A DNA stretch of 64,000 nt from Labedaea rhizosphaerae (GTDB taxonomy: Bacteria > Actinomycetota > Actinomycetes > Mycobacteriales > Pseudonocardiaceae), in assembly GCF_004362825.1 (NCBI RefSeq), contig NZ_SNXZ01000007.1, forward strand, positions 186,001-250,000. The letters are read 5' to 3'. How positions within the stretch are numbered: position 1 is the stretch's first letter; every line of letters begins with the position of its first letter. Below are positions 50,959-59,900 of this stretch, one piece after another. The notes under the pieces were generated by a model. It did not search any database. It was not told the origin of the DNA and was given only the letters and a program-made list of their open reading frames with translations. The position numbers and the translations under genes are program-made.

Positions 50959-50962
50959 CACG

Positions 50963-53900
50963 ATGGCTGACGAGAAGAAACTCCGGGACTACCTCGGCCG
51001 GGTGATCGCCGAGCTGCACGAGACCCGTCAGCGCCTGCGCGCGGCGGAGTCCGGCGAAGGGGAGCCGATCGCCGTCGTCGCGATGAGCTGTCACCTGCCC
51101 GGTGGCGTGCGCAGCCCGGAAGACCTGTGGCAGTTGCTGGCCGAGGGTCGCGACGCCATCACGGCCTTCCCGGCCGACCGCGGCTGGAACGCCGAACACC
51201 TCGCCGGTCGCGCGTTCGGCGGGTTCCTGCACGACGCCGCCGAGTTCGACCCGGGTTTCTTCGAGATCAATCCGCGCGAGGCCCTGGCCATGGACCCGCA
51301 GCAGCGGCTCGCGCTCGAGGTGGCGTGGGAGGCCGTGGAACGCGCCGGGATCTCACCGCACGCCCTGCGCGGCAGCCGGACCGGCGTGTTCGTCGGCACC
51401 AACGGCCAGGGCTACGACGTCGTGATGAACGGCGGCAACGCCGGCGCGAACGGGTCCGCGGGCTATGTGATGACCGGCAGCGCCACCTCCGTGGTGTCGG
51501 GCCGGATCGCCTACACGCTGGGCCTGGAAGGTCCGGCGGTCACCGTGGACTCGGCCTGCTCGTCGTCGCTGACCGCGTTGCACCTGGCCGGGCACGCCCT
51601 GCGTAGCGGCGACTGCACGCACGCGCTCGTCGGCGGCGTCACCGTGATGGCCCACCCGACACCCTTCCACGAGTTCCACCGCCAGCGCGGGCTCGCCTCC
51701 GACGGCCGGTGCAAGGCGTTCGCCGCCTCGGCCGACGGCATGGGCATGGCCGAGGGCGCCGCCATGGTCATGGTGACCACGCTGTCCCGTGCCCTCGCCG
51801 AGGACCTGCCGGTGCTCGCCGTGGTGCGCGGGTCGGCGGTGAACCAGGACGGCGGCTCCAACGGGCTGACCGCGCCGAACGGGCCGTCCCAGGAGCGGGT
51901 GATCGCCGCGGCACTGGCCAACGCCCGGCTCGCGCCCGAGCAGGTCGACGCCATCGAGGCGCACGGCACCGGCACCACGCTCGGCGACCCGATCGAGGCG
52001 CAAGCCTTGCTGGCCGCCTACGGCACCGGCCGCGACCGTCCACTGTGGCTCGGCTCGCTCAAGTCGAACATCGGCCACACGCAGTCCGCGGCAGGGGTCG
52101 CGAGCGTGATCAAGTCGATCCTCGCGTTGCGGCACGGCACGTTGCCCAGGACGCTGCACGCCGACGAGGCGACCCCGCACGTCGACTGGTCCGCGGGCAC
52201 GATGGCGTTGCTGACCGAAGCCCAGCCGTGGCCGCGTGGCGACGAACCGCGCCGGATCGGCATCTCGTCGTTCGGGATCAGCGGCACGAACGCCCACGTG
52301 ATCCTCGAAGACGCCCCGGGGCGCCCGGCCGAGCCCGCTGAGTCCGACGGGCCGAGCAGCAGGCCGGTGCCGCTGCTGATCTCCGCCCGCACCACGCAGG
52401 CGTTGCCGGCGCAGGCCGATCGGCTCGCGGAAGGCTTGGCGGATCAGCGCCTGCTCGACGTCGGCTACTCGCTGGCGACCACCCGGGCCCAGTTCGAGCA
52501 CCGCGCCCTGCTGATCGAGTCCGATGTGGACTCCGCACGGGCCGCGCTCACCGAACGCCGGTACCTCAGTGGTCGCGCGGAGTCCGGCCGGACGGCGTTC
52601 CTGTTCACCGGCCAGGGTTCGCAACGCGTCGGCATGGGCCGCGAGCTCTACGACACCTACCCGGTGTTCGCCGCCGCGATGGACGAGATCACCGCCCGGT
52701 TCGAACCGATCCCGTTCGACGACGAGGCGTTGCTCAACCAGACCGAAGGCGCGCAGGCCGCGTTGTTCGCCCTGGAAGTGGCTTTGTTCCGCTTGCTGGA
52801 GTCCTGGGGGATCAAGCCCGACTTCCTGCTCGGCCACTCCATCGGCGAGCTGGCCGCCGCCCACGTCGCCGGGGTGCTGTCCCTGGACGACGCGTGCACG
52901 TTGGTCGCCGCGCGCGGTCGCCTGATGCAGGCCCTGCCCGCGGGCGGGGCGATGCTCGCCGCCGAGGTCGCCGAGGACCAGGTCCCGGCGGGCATCGACA
53001 TCGCCGCGATCAACAGCCCGACCTCGCTCGTGGTCTCCGGTACCGAGGACGAGCTCGACGCGCTCGCCGAGACCTGGCGCGCCGAGGGCCGCCGGGTCAA
53101 GAAACTCGTTGTGTCCCACGCCTTCCACTCACGGCTGATGGAGCCGATACTGGCGGAGTTCGCCGCGGTCGCCGAGTCGCTCACCTACCACCAGCCGAAG
53201 ATCCGGATGCCCGGCGACGTCACCGACCCGGCGTACTGGGTGCGGCAGGTCCGCGACACGGTCCGGTTCGGCAACGGCGTGCAGTCGTTGCGCGACAACG
53301 GCGTCACCGCGTTCCTGGAGCTGGGCCCCGACGCCGCGCTGTCCGCGCACGTAGAGGAATCCGTGGCGGTCCTGCGCTCCGGCCGCGACGAGGTGACCGC
53401 GCTGCTGACCGCGGTCGGCACCGCGTGGGTGCGCGGGGTGGACGTCGACTGGGCGCAGGTGTTGTCCGGCGGGCGCAAGGTCCCGCTGCCCACGTATGCC
53501 TTCCAGCGTGAGCGGTTCTGGCCGGTCACCGCGCCGGCCGGCGACGTCACCGCGGCCGGGCTCGCCAGCGCGGAGCACCCACTGCTCGGCGCGGCCGTCT
53601 CGCTCGCCACCGACGACGGCGCCCTGCTCACCGGCCGCCTGTCGGTCGCCGCCCACCCGTGGCTGGCCGAGCACGTCGTCCTCGGCACGATCCTGGTTCC
53701 GGGTACGGCGTTCGTGGAGCTCGCGCTGCGGGCGGGGGAGTTCGCCGGCTGCCCGACGCTCGACGAGCTGACCTTGCAGACCCCGCTCGCGTTGCCCGCC
53801 ACCGGCGGCGTCGCGGTCCAGCTCGTCGTCGGCCCGCCCGACGCCGACGGCCGCCGCCCGCTCACGATCTTCTCCCGCGCCGACGGCGACTGGGTCCGCC

Positions 53901-56900
53901 ACGCCGAAGGCGTGTTGTCCGCCACCGAGGTCGAGGCCAGCGCGGTCGAGGCCGGCAGGCTCGCCGAGTGGCCGCCCGCCGCCGAGCCGCTGCCCGTCGA
54001 CGGCTGGTACGCCGCGGCCGCCGAAGCCGGGCTCGACTACGGCCCGGCGTTCCGAGGTCTCACCGCCGCGTGGCGGGCCGGGGACACCGTCTACGCAGAG
54101 GTCGCGCTGCCGGACGCGGCGCAGAGTGGGACGGCGCAGGGTGGGACGGCGCAGGGCGAACCGTTCGGCCTGCACCCCGCCCTGCTGGATGCCGCGTTGC
54201 ACGCGGCGGGTGCCGCCGGGTTGGTGACCGGCGGCGTGCGGCTGCCGTTCGCGTGGTCCGGCGTTCGCCTGCACGTCGCGGGCGCGGGGGCGCTGCGGGT
54301 CCGGCTGACCGCCACCGGTACCGACGCGCTCGCGGTGGACCTCGCCGACAGCACCGGCAGCCCGGTCGCCACGATCGATGGCCTCACGCTGCGTCCGGCC
54401 GACGCCACGCAGGCCGGTCCACACACCGCGTTGTTCACCGTGGACTGGGTGCCTGCCGCTTCGACGGCCGCGCCGGTGGACCTCGAGCGGGTCGAGATCC
54501 CCACGGCCTGCGACGACCTGGTCGAATCCACCCGGACCGCCACCTACGCCGCCCTCGCCGCCCTGCAAAGCGCGCTCGCCCACGACACGAGCCTCGCCAT
54601 CGTCACCACCGGTGGCGTGGCGGCCGACGCCGTCGCGGGGCTCGTGCGCGCCGCGCAACTGGAGAACCCTGACCGGTTCGTGCTCGTCGACACCGACGGC
54701 AGCCTCGACGTCGAGGCCGCGCTCGGCCACGACGAGCCGCACCTGCGCATCCGCGCGGGCCAGGTCCTCGTGCCCCGCCTCGCGCGCGACACCGGCAGCG
54801 CCCCGAATCCCGGCGCCCTCAACCCCGACGGCACCGTGTTGATCACCGGCGGGACCGGCGCGCTCGGCACGCAGGTCGCCCGCCACCTGGTCGAGCGGCA
54901 CGGCATCCGGCACCTGGTGCTGGTCAGCCGCACCGGCGGACCAGCACCCGAGCTCGACGCGGACGTGACGGTGGTGGCGGCTGACGTCACCGATCGCGCC
55001 GCCCTGGCCGAAGTGCTCGCCGCCATCCCGGCCGAGCACCCGCTGACGGGCATCGTGCACGCGGCCGGGGTCGTGGACGACGGCATCACCTCGGCGCTCA
55101 CGCCGCCGCGCGTCGACACGGTGCTCGACCCGAAGGTGCGTGGCGCGGTCGCCCTGCACGAGCTGACCGCCGACGCCGATCTCGCGTTGTTCGTGCTGTT
55201 CTCCTCCGCCTCGGCCACGTTCGGCGCGGCCGGGCAGGCGAACTACGCCGCCGCCAACGGTTTCCTTGATGGACTCGCCCGCCACCGCGCCGCCCACGGC
55301 AAGCCCGCCGTGTCGATCGGCTGGGGCCTGTGGGCCGAACGGAGTGGCATCACGGGGCACCTGGACGACACCGGCCGCGCCCGCATCACCCGCGCGGGCG
55401 GCGAACTGTCCACTCAGGACGCGTTGGCGTTGCTCGACCGGGCCTGCGCCGGCGATCGGCCGCACGTGGTCGCGATGCCACTCGACCTGGACCTGCTGCA
55501 GGCCCAGCACGACCGTGACCCTGATACCCGTATCCCGGCGCTGCTGCGTGGCCTGGTCCGCCGGCGGACCCGCCGTGCCGCCACCGCTGCGGCGGCGGCG
55601 ACCGGGCTGGGCGCCGAGCTGGCCGGTCTGGCCGAAGCCGAGCAGTCCCGGGTCCTGGTGGAGCTGATCCGCACCGAGGCGGCCACCGTGCTCGGGCACG
55701 CCTCGGCCGCCGTGCTCGAGGCGCAGCGCTCGTTCAAGGAACTGGGTTTCGACTCGCTCACCGCGGTCGAGCTGCGCAACCGGCTTTCGCTCGCCACCGG
55801 TCTGCGCCTGCCCGCGACCCTCGTCTTCGACTACCCGTCACCCGAGGTGCTGGCCGCCCACTTGCGCCCGCGCCTGCTCGGAATCGAGGGCCCGACGCGC
55901 GCGGCCACCACGAAGGTCGCGAGCGACGAGCCGATCGCGATCATCGGCATGAGCTGCCGCTACCCGGGCGGGGTGGACAGCCCGGACGAGTTGTGGCGCC
56001 TCGTCGCCACCGGCACCGACGCGATCTCCCCGCTGCCCACCAACCGCGGGTGGCAGCTCGACGCTCTCTACGACCCGGACCCGGACAGCTCCGGCAAGTC
56101 CTACGTGGTCGAGGGCGGGTTCGTGCACGACGCGGACACCTTCGACCCGGCCCCGTTCGGCATCAGCCCGCGCGAGGCGCTGGCCATGGATCCCCAGCAG
56201 CGGCTGATGCTGGAGGCGTCCTGGGAGGCGTTCGAACGGGCGGGCATCGACCCGACGTCCATGCGCGGCAGCCGGACCGGCGTGTTCACCGGCCTCATGT
56301 ACTACGACTACGCCGCCACGATGTCCGTCCTGCCGGAAGGCGCCGAGGGCTTCATCGGCACCGGCACGTCGGGCAGCGTGCTCGCCGGCCGGGTGTCCTA
56401 CACGTTCGGGCTCGAAGGGCCCGCCATGACGGTGGACACGGCGTGCTCGTCGTCGCTGGTGACGCTGCACCTGGCCGCGCAGGCGCTGCGCACCGGGGAA
56501 TGCGACATGGCGCTCGCCGGCGGGGTGACGGTGCTGTCGACGCCCGCCGTGTTCGTGGAGTTCTCCCGGCAGCGCGCGCTCTCCCGCGACGGCCGGTGCA
56601 AGGCGTTCGCCGCCGCCGCGGACGGCACCGGGTGGTCCGAAGGGATCGGCATGGTCCTGGTGACCCGGCTCTCGGACGCGCAGCGCGCCGGCTACCCGAT
56701 CACGGCCGTGATCCGGGGTTCGGCGGTGAACCAGGACGGCGCGTCCAACGGCCTGACCGCGCCGAACGGCCCGTCGCAGGAGCGGGTCATCCGCGCCGCC
56801 TTGACCGGCGCCGGTCTTCGACCGTCCGATGTGGACGCGGTCGAGGCTCACGGCACCGGCACCACCCTCGGTGACCCGATCGAGGCGCAGGCGTTGCTCA

Positions 56901-59900
56901 ACACCTATGGCCAGGAACGGGCGAGCGATCCGCTGTGGCTGGGCTCGCTGAAGTCCAACATCGGGCACAGCCAGGCCGCGGCGGGCATCGGCGGCGTGAT
57001 CAAGATGGTCATGGCGATGCGTCACGGCGTGCTGCCGAAGACGCTGCACATCGACGAGCCGACGCCCGAAGTGGACTGGACCGCGGGCGCGGTGTCGCTG
57101 CTGACCGAGTCGCGGCCGTGGCCCGAGACCGGGCGGCGGCGCCGGGCCGGGGTCTCGTCGTTCGGGGTGAGCGGCACGAACGCCCACGTGATCCTCGAGG
57201 AGTACCCGGCCGACGCGCCGGTCCGCGCGGCCGAGGCCGCACCGGCTCTGCTGCCCTGGGTTCTGTCGGCGCGCACCGCCGAGGCCCTGCGTGACCAGGC
57301 GACCCGTCTGGCGTCCACTGTGGACGACCGCGACCCGCGCGACGTCGCGTCGGTGCTGGTGCGCTCGCGCGCGTCGCTGGAGCACCGGGCGGTGGTGCTC
57401 GGCTCCGATCGCGCGTCCTTCGTCGGCGCTCTGCAGGACGTCGCCGGTGGACGCACCCGGCCCGGCGTGCTGACCGGCGTGGCCGGTCGTGGCGCCATCA
57501 CCTTCGTCTTCCCCGGCCAGGGCTCGCAGTGGGCGGGCATGGCGGTGCGGATGCTGGAGGACGAACCGGTGTTCCGTGCCCGCGTCGAGGAGTGCGCCGA
57601 GGCACTGGCCGGGTTCGTCGACTGGTCGCTGCTCGACGTCCTGCGTGGCGTGCCGGACGCCCCGCCGCTCGAGCGCGTGGACGTCGTGCAGCCGGTGCTG
57701 TGGGCGGTGAACGTCTCGCTGGCCGCGTTGTGGCAGTCGGTGGGCGTGCGGCCCTCGGCCGTGGTGGGCCACTCGCAGGGCGAGATCGCGGCCGCGGTCG
57801 TGGCGGGCGGGTTGAGCCTGCTCGACGGCGCGCGCGTGGTCGCGTTGCGCAGCCTGCTGCTGCGCGAGTTCATGGCGGGCAAGGGCGGCATGGTGTCGTT
57901 GTCGGTCTCCGCCGAGACCGCCGAGCGGCTGATCGCGCCCTGGGACGGGGCGCTGAGCATCGCGGGCCTGTCCGGTCCGCTGTCCACGGTCGTGTCCGGT
58001 GACCTCGACGCCGTCGACGGCCTGCTCGCCGAGTGCGAGCGGCGCGGGCTGCGGGCCCGACGGGTGCCGACCGACTGCGCCGGGCACTCCCGGCAGGCCG
58101 ACCAGGTCAAGGACCGGCTGCTGGCCGACCTCGCGCCGCTGAGGCCGCGCTCGGGCGCGATCCCGTTCTACTCCGCGGTGACCGGCGGGGTGCTGGACAC
58201 CGAAGCCCTCGACGCCGAGTACTGGTGGCGCAACCTGCGTGAGCCGGTGCTGTTCGAGCAGGCGACCCGGAACCTGCTGGCCGACGGCCGGTCGATGTTC
58301 GTCGAGACCAGCGCGCACCCGGTGCTGACCGTGGCGATCCAGGAGACGCTGGAGGCCACCGACACCGCGGGCGCCGTGCTGGGCACGCTGCGCCGCGACG
58401 AGGGTGGCCGCGACCGCTGGCTCACCGCGCTCGCGGACGCCCACGTGCACGGCGTGCCCGTCGACTGGACCACGGTCGTGCCCGAGGGCCACCGGGTCGA
58501 CCTGCCCACCTACGCCTTCCAGCGCAGCCGGTTCTGGCCGGAGCAGGTGCACGTCGCCGACGACGTCGCCGAGGTCGGCCTCGGCGCCACCGCCCACCCG
58601 CTGCTCGGTGCCGCGGTGCCGGTGGCCGGGGACGGCAGCGTGCTGCTGACCGGCAGGCTGGCCGCGGACACCCAGCCGTGGCTGGCCGAGCACGTCCTGC
58701 GCGGCACGAACCTGGTGCCCGGCACGGCGTTCGTCGAGATGGCGTTGCTCGCCGGCGCCCAGATCGGGCACACCCGGCTGGGTGAGCTGACGTTGCAGGC
58801 GCCGCTGGCCGTGCCCGAACGCGACGCCGTCGTGCTGCAGGTGATCGTGGGCGCGCCCGGCGACGCGGCCGACGAGCGGACGGTGACCGTGTTCTCCCGC
58901 CCGGAGGGCGCGGAGCCGGACGTGCCGTGGACGACGCACGCGACCGGGCACCTGCTGAGCGACCGCCGGACCGACGCCGTCGAGCTGACCCAGTGGCCGC
59001 CCGCGGGTGCCGAACCCGTTGCCATCGAACGCTTCTACGCCGGAGCGGCGGCCGCCGGCTACGTGTACGGGCCGACGTTCCAGGGGCTGCGCGCGGTCTG
59101 GCGCGGTGCCGAGGGCGTCGATGACGCCGTCTACGCCGAGATCGCCCTGCCGGAGCAGGCGCAGACCGAGGCACGCCGCTACGGCGTGCACCCCGCGTTG
59201 CTCGACGCGGCGCTGCACGCGATGGAACTGGGCGGGCTGATCGGCGGTGCGGCCGACACCATCTGGTTGCCGTTCGCCTGGCGCGGCGTCGTCGTGCACG
59301 CGATCGGCGCGAGCAGCCTGCGTGTTCGGCTGAGCAGGGCCGATGGTGCGGGTGCGGTGCGCATCGACCTCGCCGACCCGGCGGGCGCGCCGGTGCTGAC
59401 CGCCGAGTCGATGGTGACCCGCGCGGTGTCGCCCGAGGACCTGCGCGTCGCGGGCCGCGGCCCGGTCGACTCGTTGTTCCGCCTCGACTGGGTGCCTGCC
59501 TCCACCCAGCAGAACCGGACACAGCAGAACGCGGTTCCCGCGTCCTGGTCGGTGATCGGCACCGACTCCGCGGGCATCGCCGAGCGCCTGGTCGGCCACG
59601 TCGGCGCGGTCGACTGGCACGGCGACCTCGACGCACTGCTCGAAGCGGTCGATGCCGGGCGCCCCGCACCGGACGTCGTCGTGTGGTCCGGGGACACCCC
59701 GGCCGGACCCGTCACCGAGGCCACCCGTGCCCTGCTCGACGACGTGCTGCTCACCGTGCAGGGCTGTCTCGACGACCCGGTGTTCGCCGACGCCACCATG
59801 GTCGTGCTCACCCACGGCGCGGTCGCCACGACGGCCACCGCGGACGTCCCGGACCTCGCCGCCGCCGCGGTGCGCGGCCTGATCCGCACCGCGCAGAGCG

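Noticed and set aside
50771-50962. 64-codon N-terminal extension of PKS gene 5
   Set aside because: It overlaps the coding end of gene 4 in another phase, is rich in Trp/Ser/Thr/Pro, and lacks a ribosome site; ATG 50963 has one and begins the docking head.
54117-54165. Frameshift at the DH repeat of module L
   Set aside because: The insertion is a multiple of three and the [10 protein letters not shown] block follows in frame.
54405-54823. Remnant ER between DH and KR in module L (and 59430-60067 in module M)
   Set aside because: The interval matches the KR structural subdomain (LVRAAQLENPDRFVLVD type); no NADPH loop or ER core motif is visible.
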